DNA of 64,000 nucleotides from Oceanobacillus sp. HTM 045. GTDB lineage: Bacteria > Pseudomonadota > Alphaproteobacteria > Rhodobacterales > Rhodobacteraceae. This document shows, piece by piece, positions 1-7,885 of the stretch. How positions within the stretch are numbered: the stretch's first letter is position 1; each line of letters opens with the position of its first letter. The DNA is taken from contig WNWL01000001.1 of NCBI GenBank assembly GCA_009733745.1, forward strand, positions 62,001 to 126,000, in the 5' to 3' direction. Position numbers and translations under genes: made by a program. Below the pieces are notes generated by a model that was given only the letters and a program-made list of their open reading frames with translations, was not told where the DNA came from and made no database searches.

Positions 1-467
1 AGCTCGCCATCGTCATCGGCAAGACCGCCAAGTACGTCTCCGAGGAGAACGCCTTCGAATACATCGCCGGCTACGCCCTCTTCAACGACGTCTCCGAGCG
101 CACCTTCCAGGCCAAGCGCGCCGGCCAGTGGATCAAGGGCAAGAGCCACGACACCTTCGGCCCGCTCGGCCCGTGGCTCGTGACCCGCGACGAGGTGCCG
201 GACCCGGGCAACCTCGCCATGACCTGCAAGGTCAACGGCGAGACCCGCCAGAACGGCTCCACCTCGACGCTGATCTTCTCGGTGCCGCACGTGGTCAGCT
301 ACATCTCGCAGTTCATCACCCTGCATCCGGGCGACGTGATCCCGACCGGCACGCCCCCGGGCGTCGGCATGGGCATGACCCCGCCGGGCTACCTGAGCGA
401 GGGCGACGTGATGGAGCTGTCGATCACCGGCCTCGGCACGCAGAAGCAGACGGTCGTGGCGGCCTGA
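1..467 (+). CDS. FAH-family hydrolase, C-terminal part (5' end outside window)
   Basis: The reading frame is open from base 3 and ends at TGA 465-467, giving about 154 C-terminal residues. The motifs FNDVSER, KGKSHDTFGPLGPW and the metal-site region ending PTGTPPGVGMG are typical of the fumarylacetoacetate hydrolase fold, in particular the branch containing ureidoglycolate lyase-like and 2,4-diketo-3-deoxy-L-fuconate/rhamnonate hydrolase-like enzymes, which cleave C-C bonds of diketo acids in the cytoplasm using Mg or Mn. The next gene, a gluconokinase, starts 5 nt downstream, so the two are probably co-transcribed. With an SDR and an IlvD/Edd dehydratase a few kb away, a role in non-phosphorylated sugar-acid degradation is a reasonable inference; the exact substrate cannot be read here. 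Confidence 0.88.
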   Translation, partial: LAIVIGKTAKYVSEENAFEYIAGYALFNDVSERTFQAKRAGQWIKGKSHDTFGPLGPWLVTRDEVPDPGNLAMTCKVNGETRQNGSTSTLIFSVPHVVSYISQFITLHPGDVIPTGTPPGVGMGMTPPGYLSEGDVMELSITGLGTQKQTVVAA

Positions 468-472
468 CGCCC

Positions 473-970
473 ATGCGCCGGGTGGTGGTCATGGGCGTCT
501 GCGGCTGCGGCAAGTCCACCGTGGGCGCCGCGCTCGCGGGGCGGATCGGCGCCGCCTTCCGCGACGGCGACGACCTCCACCCGGCCGGGAACATCGCCAA
601 GATGTCCCGCGGCGAGCCGCTGACCGACGCCGACCGCTGGCCCTGGCTGGCGGCGGTCGGCGAGGCGCTCGGCGGGGCAGGGGGCGACACCGTGATCGGC
701 TGCTCCGCCCTCAAGCGCGCCTACCGCGACCGCATCCGCGAGGGGGCCGGCGGGCCGGTCCTCTTCGTCCACCTCGACGGCAGCCGCGAGCTGATCCGCT
801 CCCGCATGTCGTCCCGCGAGGGGCATTTCATGCCCGAGAGCCTTGTCGAGAGCCAGTTCGCCGCGCTGGAGGTTCCCGGCGCGGACGAGTTGGCCTTCAC
901 CGTCAGCATCGACCAGCCGCTCCCCGATCTCGTCGCCGAGATCGAGCAGGGCGTCAGGAGCCTCGCATGA
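473..970 (+). CDS. gntK: Gluconokinase (GntK family)
   Basis: This 165-residue protein has a P-loop GVCGCGKST at residues 8-16, then DGDDLHP, and an internal SREGHFMP segment; these are hallmarks of thermoresistant-type gluconokinases, and the length fits the family. It phosphorylates D-gluconate to 6-phosphogluconate with ATP, feeding the Entner-Doudoroff or pentose phosphate route. The ATG lies 5 nt after the stop of the FAH-family gene. A longer open frame reaches back to base 128, but it lies inside the upstream gene and is not the start. The end overlaps the next gene by 4 nt (ATGA). Function is secure at family level. Confidence 0.92.
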   Translation: MRRVVVMGVCGCGKSTVGAALAGRIGAAFRDGDDLHPAGNIAKMSRGEPLTDADRWPWLAAVGEALGGAGGDTVIGCSALKRAYRDRIREGAGGPVLFVHLDGSRELIRSRMSSREGHFMPESLVESQFAALEVPGADELAFTVSIDQPLPDLVAEIEQGVRSLA

Positions 971-1395
971 AACATGCCGCCAAACGCCTTGCCGCCAAGC
1001 CCTTTGCCGCCGCCCTCGCCCTGCTCGCCACCCCCGCGCTGGCGCAGATGGGCCCGCCCGCGCAGTTCTTCGACGGCGAATACGCCGTCATCGGCATGCA
1101 GCCCGACTGGGGCGAACCCTATTCCGGCACCGCGATGATCGTCTCGACCTCCGAGACCGAGATGACCATCACTCGCCGCATCGGCGGCACGGTGATCAGC
1201 GAGACCGCGAAGCTGGAACCGCACTCCCACGTCACCGAGGCGCTGGTCCTCAACCTCTTCGCCGCCGACGGCAGCCCCGCCGGGATGTGCCTCTGGTCCA
1301 CCGACCTCGGCAACTACGCCATCCTCAACTGCTACCGCGGCGACCCCGAAGTGCACGGCACCGCCGGGTACGAGAGCTATTTCAGCATGGACTGA
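967..1395 (+). CDS. Secreted protein of unknown function
   Basis: This 142-residue protein starts within the last codons of gntK (4-nt ATGA overlap), so it is translationally coupled to it. The first 27 residues look like a Sec signal peptide: basic start, alanine/leucine-rich core, and an ALA-Q cleavage site near residue 26. The mature part (about 115 residues) has no motif I recognise; it is rich in acidic and Thr/Ser residues, with two late cysteines (MCLWS, NCYRG) that could form a disulfide in the periplasm. It is the last gene of the + strand run and is followed by the 131-bp inverted-repeat element. Confidence 0.7.
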   Translation: MKHAAKRLAAKPFAAALALLATPALAQMGPPAQFFDGEYAVIGMQPDWGEPYSGTAMIVSTSETEMTITRRIGGTVISETAKLEPHSHVTEALVLNLFAADGSPAGMCLWSTDLGNYAILNCYRGDPEVHGTAGYESYFSMD

Positions 1396-1452
1396 CGCGG
1401 CGCGGCGGCTTGCCGTCCCGGAGGCTGTAGAGCCGCCGAATGCCGGAGAGGA

Positions 1453-1583
1453 GGGTGGCGCCCGACCCTGGGTGGGCGCAATGCTTCGTTTGGGCTACGC
1501 GCTGCGCACCCATAAGCATCGACGGTTGAACGACTTGAACGGCCCAGCGAGCGCTCTCCCTGGGGGAGGGTCGGGCGCCACCC
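1453..1583. repeat. 131-bp element with 17-bp terminal inverted repeats
   Basis: Bases 1453-1469 (GGGTGGCGCCCGACCCT) are the exact reverse complement of 1567-1583. Just inside, 1470-1480 and 1503-1511 form a second stem (GGGTG-GCGCA with TGCGCACCC). The layout and parts of the sequence, such as CCCTGG followed by GGGCG and TGCT on the left and CCCTGGGGGAGGGT on the right, match the 133-bp units at 16307 and 47798-48698 in the same orientation, so this is probably a diverged member of that family. It sits between two convergent genes, 57 nt after one stop and 107 nt from the other, where a bidirectional terminator would be expected. No U-run follows either arm. Confidence 0.85.
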
Positions 1584-1690
1584 GGCTTACAGGCCAGGCG
1601 AAAAGACTGGCCGGCGTGATATCTTGAATGACGACGGTCTGGATGTCGTGAGACCCTCCGCGCGGGTCGGCCCAAATCGACCATCAGCCC

Positions 1691-2245
1691 TCAGTCGCAC
1701 TCCAGCCCCGCCCCCGCCGCGAGGCTGCCGGCGGCCCGCGCGACGACCGGGTCCCACGCCTCCTTGGCTTCGCGCGGGTAGACGAGGCGGACATGGAGCG
1801 CGATGTCGCCGCTGCACCCGGTGGCGATCTCGACCCGCTGGTAGACGATGTCGCCGCCGAGGATGCCGGAGTAGACGAACCAGTCCTCTCCAGTCTCCTG
1901 GTAGGTCACGTCGAGCCCGGACTCCCGGTCCCCCGTCACCAGCGCCGAGCGGTAGGCGCCGAAGTCCGGCTGGGTCACGCCCCAGAACCCGCCATAGGCG
2001 GTGATCGCCCCGTGCCCGTCCGGCGAAAAGAAGCTCAGCCCGTCGCCGTTCGCGGGCTCCATCCCGGGCTGGAAATCCGCCGGCACGTCGACCACCAGTC
2101 CGAAGCGCGCGTTGTGATAGGTCCGCCATTCCTCCGCCGCCCCGGCCGGGACGAACCCGGCAGAGCCAAACCCGGCCGCCAGAACGATGGTCGCGAGGGC
2201 CGGAAATCGCAGCGCGGATCGCAGCACGGATTGCAGCATGATCAT
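1691..2245 (-). CDS. Secreted protein of unknown function
   Basis: From ATG 2245 the product is 184 residues; two further in-frame ATG codons lie nearby (2266 and 2239). I prefer 2245 because it gives a compact signal peptide with a hydrophobic core from about residue 13 to 30 and an alanine-rich cleavage region before EEWRTYHN. The mature part resembles small periplasmic proteins of the PsbP-like/DUF1795 type in outline (YHNARFGLVVDVPADF, followed by a two-sheet-like pattern), but I would not name it. Two cysteines (one after ATG, one near the end in GLECD) may pair. It is transcribed alone, away from the SDR gene upstream. Confidence 0.7.
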   Translation of the reverse strand: MIMLQSVLRSALRFPALATIVLAAGFGSAGFVPAGAAEEWRTYHNARFGLVVDVPADFQPGMEPANGDGLSFFSPDGHGAITAYGGFWGVTQPDFGAYRSALVTGDRESGLDVTYQETGEDWFVYSGILGGDIVYQRVEIATGCSGDIALHVRLVYPREAKEAWDPVVARAAGSLAAGAGLECD

Positions 2246-2309
2246 GTCTCCCTTGGCCTGCTCCATCGGCCCTTGTCCGGCCGGCGGCGCGGGGTGCCAG
2301 AATAGCCCG

Positions 2310-2347
2310 TTTCATCCTTGGCGGTGAAATGCGGCTCCTTTCGGGAA
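2310..2347 (+). repeat. Palindrome-plus-tail repeat, copy 1
   Basis: Bases 2310-2329 are a variant (17 of 20 matches) of the palindrome TTTCACCGCTGGCGGTGAAA found perfectly at 53710-53729. The 28 bases 2320-2347 match the complement of 16218-16245 at 26 positions (core GCGGCTCCTTTCGGGA). The site lies 65-100 nt upstream of the secreted-protein gene starting at 2245, so it may be a regulator-binding site; its function is not known. Confidence 0.6.
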
Positions 2348-2444
2348 ACGGGCGACACCAGCGATATCACACCGATGTCACCCGCCGATGAACCGCCGCC
2401 CGCGGGAATGCCGCCCGCCGGGCGACATTGTCCGCAAGTGAATT

Positions 2445-3197
2445 TCAGTAGGTCGCGCGCCCGCCCGAAAGGTCGAATACCGCGCCCGTGGTGAAGCTGT
2501 TTTCCTCCGAGGCGAGCCAGGCGACCATGCTGGCGATTTCCTCGACCTCGACGAAGCGCCCGCGCGGGATCTTCGAAAGCATGTAGCCGATATGCTCCTC
2601 CGTCATCTGGTCGAAGATCGCCGTCCGCGCCGCCGCAGGGGTGATGCAGTTCACCGCAATGTCCTGATCTGCAAGCTCTTTTCCGAGCGACTTGGTCAGC
2701 GCGATCACCCCGGCCTTCGACGCGGAATAGGCCGAGGCGTTGGGGTTGCCCTCCTTGCCCGCGATCGACGCGGTGTTGACGATCCGCCCGTAGCCGCGCT
2801 CCTTCATGTGCGGCACGACCGCCTTGCAGCAGTGGAAGACGCCGGTGAGGTTGATGCCGATCACCCGCTCCCATTCCTCCACCGGGTAGTCGGCGACGGT
2901 CGTGTTCTGCCCCGCGACGCCCGCATTGGCGACAAGGATGTCCACATGGCCCATCTCCGCGATGGTGCGCGCGGTCGCGGAACTCACGCGATTCCAGTCG
3001 GTTAGCTCCACGTCGATGGCCGAAACCCGGTCCCCGCCAAGCTCCGCTACCGCCGCCTCCGCGAGGCCGCGGTCGCGGTCCCAGATCGTGACATGCTTCG
3101 CGCCGGAGGCGAGAAACCGCGCCACAACGGCCTTGCCGATGCCCTGCGCCCCGCCCGTGACAATGGCCGTGCGGCCCTCGAGATCGATCCGGTTCAT
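2445..3197 (-). CDS. SDR-family dehydrogenase, probably acting on a 2-keto-3-deoxy sugar acid
   Basis: This 250-residue classical short-chain dehydrogenase has the cofactor motif TGGAQGIG at 14-21, NAG at 91-93, and the catalytic Ser144, Tyr157 and Lys161 (YSASK). The length is usual. The overall sequence (a cytosolic NAD enzyme with the ending GGRATY) resembles 2-keto-3-deoxy-L-fuconate/rhamnonate dehydrogenases, but that subfamily call is tentative. The start ATG has GGGAGG upstream (3201-3206 on the + strand as cctccc). It is flanked by the sugar-acid dehydratase at 4126 and, 2 kb away, a FAH-family hydrolase and gluconokinase, which supports a sugar-acid role. It is transcribed away from the dehydratase. 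Confidence 0.85.
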   Translation of the reverse strand: MNRIDLEGRTAIVTGGAQGIGKAVVARFLASGAKHVTIWDRDRGLAEAAVAELGGDRVSAIDVELTDWNRVSSATARTIAEMGHVDILVANAGVAGQNTTVADYPVEEWERVIGINLTGVFHCCKAVVPHMKERGYGRIVNTASIAGKEGNPNASAYSASKAGVIALTKSLGKELADQDIAVNCITPAAARTAIFDQMTEEHIGYMLSKIPRGRFVEVEEIASMVAWLASEENSFTTGAVFDLSGGRATY

Positions 3198-3266
3198 GCT
3201 GTCCTCCCTCGTCCGGTTTGCGCCGACCCTAGTGCGCCGGACGGGGAGGACGCCAGCGGTTTCGCG

Positions 3267-4019
3267 CTACTCGGCGGGCGGCACGATCACGATCGCCCCG
3301 ACCGGCTCGATCCAGTCCGGGTCGTCGCAGGAAATGTCCACCAGTTGCAACGGCTTGCCGTAGAGTTCCAGGTAGACGGACATGTGTCCTTCCACCGAGC
3401 AGTTCTCCGCCTTGTACTCGCCGTTGCCGACCAGTTCGCTCGGGTGGACGGCGTGGGAGAGGAACGGTATCGAGCCGTCATCCGGGTAGGGCTGCACCGC
3501 CTCCGCCGCACCGGCGGCGGTTTCGCGAAGGATTTCAAAGAGCTGCGCGGTCGGCAGCACGTATTCGCCGCTGTGCCCCGTCACCGTCAGCGCCTGCGCG
3601 GTGAGCGTCGCCTCCTCCCCCTCGAAAGGCGGGCGCCATGCAACCGGCCAGCCGCCCCGCTCGGCGAGGAGGGCGAACGGGTCCACCGCGCCTTCCATCG
3701 GCAGAGTGTCCACGGTCGGCCTGTCCTCCGTGCCGGAATAGTCGATGGCGCGCAGCACCCGGTAGACCGGCCAGATCTCCGCATCCCGCCCGGTCTCGAT
3801 GTCGCGCGCGACGAGGAAGGTGTGCTCCAGGCCGGGGATGTGCAGCCCCAGATTGTCCGAGGTGTGGCGCAGCGTGTAGACGTGCTCCGCGTCCACCCCG
3901 AACAGCACTTCCTGCACCTCGAGGATCTGCGGCGGCGTCGCCCGTGCCGGTGTCACCGGCGCAGAGACCGCCGTTGCGGCCAGCAGGCCCGCCGCCACGA
4001 ATCCGAAAATCCTTGTCAT
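3267..4019 (-). CDS. Secreted protein of unknown function
   Basis: From ATG 4019 (chosen because the signal peptide then begins at once; an upstream ATG at 4037 adds only six residues) the product is 250 residues. Residues 1-28 form a signal peptide with an alanine-rich cleavage region near ARATP. The mature protein contains NLGLHIPGLEHTF, a central region rich in acidic residues, and a late CSVEG and SCDDP cysteine pair. I do not recognise a family. It is divergent from the dehydratase at 4126 across 106 bp and ends 69 nt before the SDR gene, so it may share the SDR transcript. Confidence 0.7.
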   Translation of the reverse strand: MTRIFGFVAAGLLAATAVSAPVTPARATPPQILEVQEVLFGVDAEHVYTLRHTSDNLGLHIPGLEHTFLVARDIETGRDAEIWPVYRVLRAIDYSGTEDRPTVDTLPMEGAVDPFALLAERGGWPVAWRPPFEGEEATLTAQALTVTGHSGEYVLPTAQLFEILRETAAGAAEAVQPYPDDGSIPFLSHAVHPSELVGNGEYKAENCSVEGHMSVYLELYGKPLQLVDISCDDPDWIEPVGAIVIVPPAE

Positions 4020-4125
4020 TTCAGTACCCTTTCTCAATGTCCGCGCCCCGGGCGCCAGGAATCCGGTGTTGTATGCGTCGCGCCAGTGCGGATAGATGGT
4101 TCAAACAGAATATCCGGGGGAAAGC

Positions 4126-5895
4126 ATGACCAAGCGCAGGTTCCGCAGCCAGGAGTGGTTCGACAACCCCGAAAATCCGGGCATGACCGCGCTTTACGTC
4201 GAACGCTACCAGAACCAGGGCTACACCCGCGCCGAGCTGCAATCCGGCGAGCCGGTGGTCGGAATCGCCCAGACCGGCTCCGACATCGCGCCCTGCAACA
4301 AGATACACATGTTTCTTGCCGAGCGCATGAAGGCCGGCATCCGCGACGCGGGCGGGATCCCGCTGGAATTCCCGATCCACCCGATCCAGGAGACCGGCAA
4401 GCGGCCCACCGCGGCGCTCGACCGGAACCTTGCCTACCTCTCGCTGGTCGAGGTGCTGCAAGGCTATCCCATTGATTCCGTTATTCTTACAACCGGCTGC
4501 GACAAGACCACCCCGGCGCTGCTGATGGGGGCGGCGACGGTCGACATCCCAGCCATCGCCATGAACGGCGGGCCGATGCTCGACGGTCACTGGCGCGGCA
4601 AGCTGGCGGGTTCTGGCACCATTGTCTGGGAGAGCCGGCGGCTGCTGTCGGCGGGGGAGATCGACTACGAGGAATTCCTCGACCGCGTCTGCGCCTCCGC
4701 CCCCTCGCTCGGCCACTGCAACACGATGGGCACGGCCAGCACCATGAACGCGCTGGCGGAGGCGCTGGGCATGATGCTCCCGGGCGCCGCCGCGATCCCC
4801 GCGCCCTACCGCGCCCGCTCCGAGATGGCCTACCTGACCGGCCGCCGCGCCGTGGAGATCGCCCACGAGGACCTGCGCCCCTCGCGGATCATGACCCGCG
4901 AGGCGTTCGAGAACGTCATCCGCGTCAACACCTGCATCGGCGGGTCCACCAACGCGCCGATCCACTTCCAGGCCATCTCGCGCCACGCGGGCGTGGAGAT
5001 GGACCTGCGCGAATGGCAGCGGATCGGCTACGACCTGCCGCTCCTCGTCAACATGCAGCCCGCGGGCGCGCATCTGGGCGAGGGCTTCCAGAACGCGGGC
5101 GGCGTGCCGGCGGTGATGGGAGAGATGCTGGCGGCCGGAATGCTCGACGGTAACGCATTGACGATAAACGGGAAAACCGTCGCGGAGAATGTAGGCGAGG
5201 CGCGCTCGCAGGACACCGACGTGATCCTCACCGCCGCCGCGCCGATGCGCGAGAAGGCGGGGTTCATCGTGGTCAGCGGCAACCTGTTCGACAGCGCGGT
5301 AATGAAGACCTCGGTCATCTCGCCCGACTTCCGCCGCCGGTTCCTCTCCAAGCCCGGCGCGGAGGGCGTGCTGGAGGCCCGCGCGGTCGTGTTCGAGGGG
5401 CCGGAAGACTATCACCACCGCATCAACGACCCCGGCCTGCAGATCGGCGAAGACTGCATCCTGTTCATCCGCGGCTGCGGCCCGGTCGGCTATCCCGGCT
5501 CGGCGGAGGTGGTGAACATGCAGCCCCCCGACGCGGTGATCGCCCGCGGCGTGGCGCATTTGCCCACGGTGGGCGACGGGCGGCAGTCGGGCACGTCGGA
5601 GAGCCCGTCGATCCTGAACGCCTCGCCGGAATCGGTGGTCGGCGGCGGGCTCGCCTATCTCCAGACCGGTGACATCGTCCGCCTCGACCTGAACGAGGGC
5701 ACCATGAACGCCGTGGTCCCCGAGGCGGAGTGGGAGCGGCGCAGGGCCGAATGGCAGGCGCCCGAGCTCGACAACCAGACCCCGTGGCAGGAGCTCTACC
5801 GCAATCACGTTGGCCAGCTCGAGACGGGCGGCTGCCTCGAGTTCGCCACCCGCTACCACCGCACGGCAGAGAAGCTGCCGCGCGACAACCACTGA
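4126..5895 (+). CDS. IlvD/Edd-family sugar-acid dehydratase (L-arabonate dehydratase type)
   Basis: This 589-residue protein belongs to the dihydroxy-acid/6-phosphogluconate dehydratase family. Cys57 (IAPCNKIH), Cys125 (TTGCDKTTP) and Cys198 (GHCNTMGTAS) match the [2Fe-2S] ligands known in L-arabinonate/D-xylonate dehydratases, and TCIGGSTNAP follows near residue 275. These features favour a sugar-acid dehydratase (aldonate to 2-keto-3-deoxy acid) over biosynthetic IlvD. The start at 4126 follows the A/G-rich stretch CGGGGGAAAGC; the open frame extends to 4096 without a ribosome site. The next gene, an erythronate-dehydrogenase-like protein, follows 21 nt later in what looks like a four-gene operon to 8827. 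The actual sugar (arabonate, xylonate, fuconate or another) cannot be told from sequence alone. Confidence 0.9.
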   Translation: MTKRRFRSQEWFDNPENPGMTALYVERYQNQGYTRAELQSGEPVVGIAQTGSDIAPCNKIHMFLAERMKAGIRDAGGIPLEFPIHPIQETGKRPTAALDRNLAYLSLVEVLQGYPIDSVILTTGCDKTTPALLMGAATVDIPAIAMNGGPMLDGHWRGKLAGSGTIVWESRRLLSAGEIDYEEFLDRVCASAPSLGHCNTMGTASTMNALAEALGMMLPGAAAIPAPYRARSEMAYLTGRRAVEIAHEDLRPSRIMTREAFENVIRVNTCIGGSTNAPIHFQAISRHAGVEMDLREWQRIGYDLPLLVNMQPAGAHLGEGFQNAGGVPAVMGEMLAAGMLDGNALTINGKTVAENVGEARSQDTDVILTAAAPMREKAGFIVVSGNLFDSAVMKTSVISPDFRRRFLSKPGAEGVLEARAVVFEGPEDYHHRINDPGLQIGEDCILFIRGCGPVGYPGSAEVVNMQPPDAVIARGVAHLPTVGDGRQSGTSESPSILNASPESVVGGGLAYLQTGDIVRLDLNEGTMNAVVPEAEWERRRAEWQAPELDNQTPWQELYRNHVGQLETGGCLEFATRYHRTAEKLPRDNH

Positions 5896-5916
5896 ACCGG
5901 TAGAGGGGAGGGGCAC

Positions 5917-6882
5917 ATGAAGGTCCTGATCATCGGCGGCGGCGGATTCATCGGCCACAAGCTCGGCAAGGCATTGGCGGAAAAGGGCGTTTTGCGCCAG
6001 TCGGAGATCGACACGCTGGTCCTGGCGGACCTCGCGGAGCCCGCCTCCATCGAGGCGCACTTCCCGGTGGAATGCGTCTCCTGCGACATCACCGATGCCG
6101 ACCAGGCGTCGCGGCTGGTGGCGGACGCGGACGTGATCTTTCACCTCGCGGCGGTCGTCTCCGGCCAGGCGGAGGCGGAGTTCGAGACCGGGATGCGGGT
6201 CAACCTGATCGGCACGCTGAACGTGCTCGAAGGGGTGCGCTCTGCGGGGCGGAGGCCGGTTTTCGTGTTCTCCTCGTCGGTCGCGGCCTTCGGGGGCGCG
6301 AACCCGGACAGGATCGACGATGACACTTTCCCCAATCCGCAGACATCCTACGGCGCGGAAAAGGTCGCCTGCGAATTCCTCGTGACGGATTACAGCCGGA
6401 AGGAATTCCTCGACGGCATCTCGCTGCGCCTGCCGACGGTGACAATCCGCCCCGGCAAACCCAACGCGGCCGCGTCGTCCTTCATGTCCTCGATCTTCCG
6501 CGAGCCGCTGCAGGGAGAGTCTGCCAACTGCCCGGTCGCCAAGGACTATCCCGTCTGGCACACCTCGCCGCGCCGGGTGGTGGGCAACCTGATCCACGCC
6601 GCGGAGATGGACATGAGCGCGCTCGGCCCGCAGCGCGCGCTCAACCTGCCGGGCCGCTGCGACACGATCGGCGAGATGATCGCCGCCATGACCGAGGTCG
6701 CCGGCCCGGAGGCGGAGGGGCGCATCACCTGGAACGCCGACCCGGTGATCGAGAAGATCGTCCTCGGCTGGCGCGCACATTTCGAGACCCCGCGCGCGCT
6801 GTCGCTCGGTTTCATTGCTGACGAGAGCTTCGCGGACAGTGTCCGCGCCTTCCTCGAGGACGACATCAGGCCGCAATCGTGA
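5917..6882 (+). CDS. NAD-dependent epimerase/dehydratase, D-erythronate dehydrogenase-like
   Basis: This 321-residue extended SDR has the Rossmann motif GGGGFIG at 7-13, Ser120/Ser121, and Tyr145-Lys149 (YGAEK). The segment PGKPNAAASSFMSS and the later FREPLQGE are characteristic of the DenD (D-erythronate dehydrogenase) branch, which oxidises C2 of erythronate-type acids with NAD in the cytoplasm. The ATG has GGGGAGGGG 7 nt upstream. It lies between the sugar-acid dehydratase and a DMT permease on the same strand. DenD-type enzymes normally work with DenK kinase and DenI/OtnI-type proteins; none are seen here, so the exact substrate is open. Confidence 0.85.
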   Translation: MKVLIIGGGGFIGHKLGKALAEKGVLRQSEIDTLVLADLAEPASIEAHFPVECVSCDITDADQASRLVADADVIFHLAAVVSGQAEAEFETGMRVNLIGTLNVLEGVRSAGRRPVFVFSSSVAAFGGANPDRIDDDTFPNPQTSYGAEKVACEFLVTDYSRKEFLDGISLRLPTVTIRPGKPNAAASSFMSSIFREPLQGESANCPVAKDYPVWHTSPRRVVGNLIHAAEMDMSALGPQRALNLPGRCDTIGEMIAAMTEVAGPEAEGRITWNADPVIEKIVLGWRAHFETPRALSLGFIADESFADSVRAFLEDDIRPQS

Positions 6883-6909
6883 CATCGCAATTCCCCGTGG
6901 ACCCGCGCA

Positions 6910-7821
6910 ATGCTGCGTGACCGCGGCGCCGTCAGCGCCGTCATCCGCCCGATCGAGGACCGGCGCTCGCTCGCGCTGCTCCTCATGCTGGGCGCCTATG
7001 TCTGTTTCACCTGCCTCGACACCTCGGCCAAATGGCTCGTTACCTCCGGGCTGCCGCCCTGGCAGGTGGTGTTCGTGCGCTACGGGGTGCATCTCGTGGT
7101 GGTCGCGGCGATCTTCCTGCCGCGGGAAGGGCTTGGCATCCTATCGAGCAACCACAAGAAGCTGGAAATCGGCCGGGCCACGGCGCTGCTCGGCTCGACC
7201 GTCTTCAACTTCATCGCGGTCGGCTACCTCGCGCTGACCGTCACCGCGACGATCTTCTTCCTGATGCCGGTGGTGGTGACGATCCTCTCGGTGGTCTTCC
7301 TCGGCGAGCGGGTCGGCTGGCGGCGCTGGGCAGCCATCGCGGTCGGCTTCTCGGGCATCCTGATCGTCACCCGGCCCTGGGGGGCGGAGTTCCACTGGGC
7401 GATGCTCGCTGCCTTCTGCACCGTGCTCTGCGCCTCGGTCTACCAGATCCTGACCCGTCAGCTCGCGGGGAAGGACACGACCCAGACCCAGCAGCTCTAC
7501 GCGGCGCTGGTCGCCACGGTGGCGATCGCACCGCTGGCTTTCCTTGACTGGCAATGGCCGATCGACACGGTCGGCTGGGTCGCCTTCGGGCTGATAGGGC
7601 TGTTCGGCTGGATCGGGCACCAGTGCCTCACCGTGGCGCACCGTTACGCGCCGGCCTCGTTCCTCGCGCCGTTCGTCTACTGCCAGCTCATCTTCATGAC
7701 CATTTCCAGCGTCTGGGTGTTCGGCGCGCCGCTCGACCCGTGGGTCTTCGTCGGCGCCGCAGTGGTCATTTCCAGCGGCATCTACATCTGGATCCGCGAA
7801 CGCAAGGTGCGCGGAGGCTGA
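6910..7821 (+). CDS. DMT-superfamily permease (EamA domains)
   Basis: This 303-residue membrane protein has about ten predicted transmembrane helices arranged as two EamA repeats (helices from about residue 20 to 150 and from 160 to 295), the standard drug/metabolite transporter layout. Conserved-looking features are the first-repeat end FLGERVGWRRW and the basic C-terminus. It starts 28 nt after the dehydrogenase gene and precedes a hydroxyacid dehydrogenase, so it probably moves a sugar acid or related metabolite for this operon; direction and substrate are inference. Confidence 0.88.
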   Translation: MLRDRGAVSAVIRPIEDRRSLALLLMLGAYVCFTCLDTSAKWLVTSGLPPWQVVFVRYGVHLVVVAAIFLPREGLGILSSNHKKLEIGRATALLGSTVFNFIAVGYLALTVTATIFFLMPVVVTILSVVFLGERVGWRRWAAIAVGFSGILIVTRPWGAEFHWAMLAAFCTVLCASVYQILTRQLAGKDTTQTQQLYAALVATVAIAPLAFLDWQWPIDTVGWVAFGLIGLFGWIGHQCLTVAHRYAPASFLAPFVYCQLIFMTISSVWVFGAPLDPWVFVGAAVVISSGIYIWIRERKVRGG

Positions 7822-7885
7822 CGCGGCCTTGACCCGGCGGGCCTGCTGTCGCAAGGCATCCGGATAACCGAGGGGAGGATCGAGA

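Noticed and set aside
4021-7092. Minus-strand open frame of over 1,000 codons
   Set aside because: It runs antisense through three well-identified plus-strand genes (dehydratase, dehydrogenase, DMT permease). Its composition (His/Arg/Ala-rich) is that of a GC-rich shadow frame.
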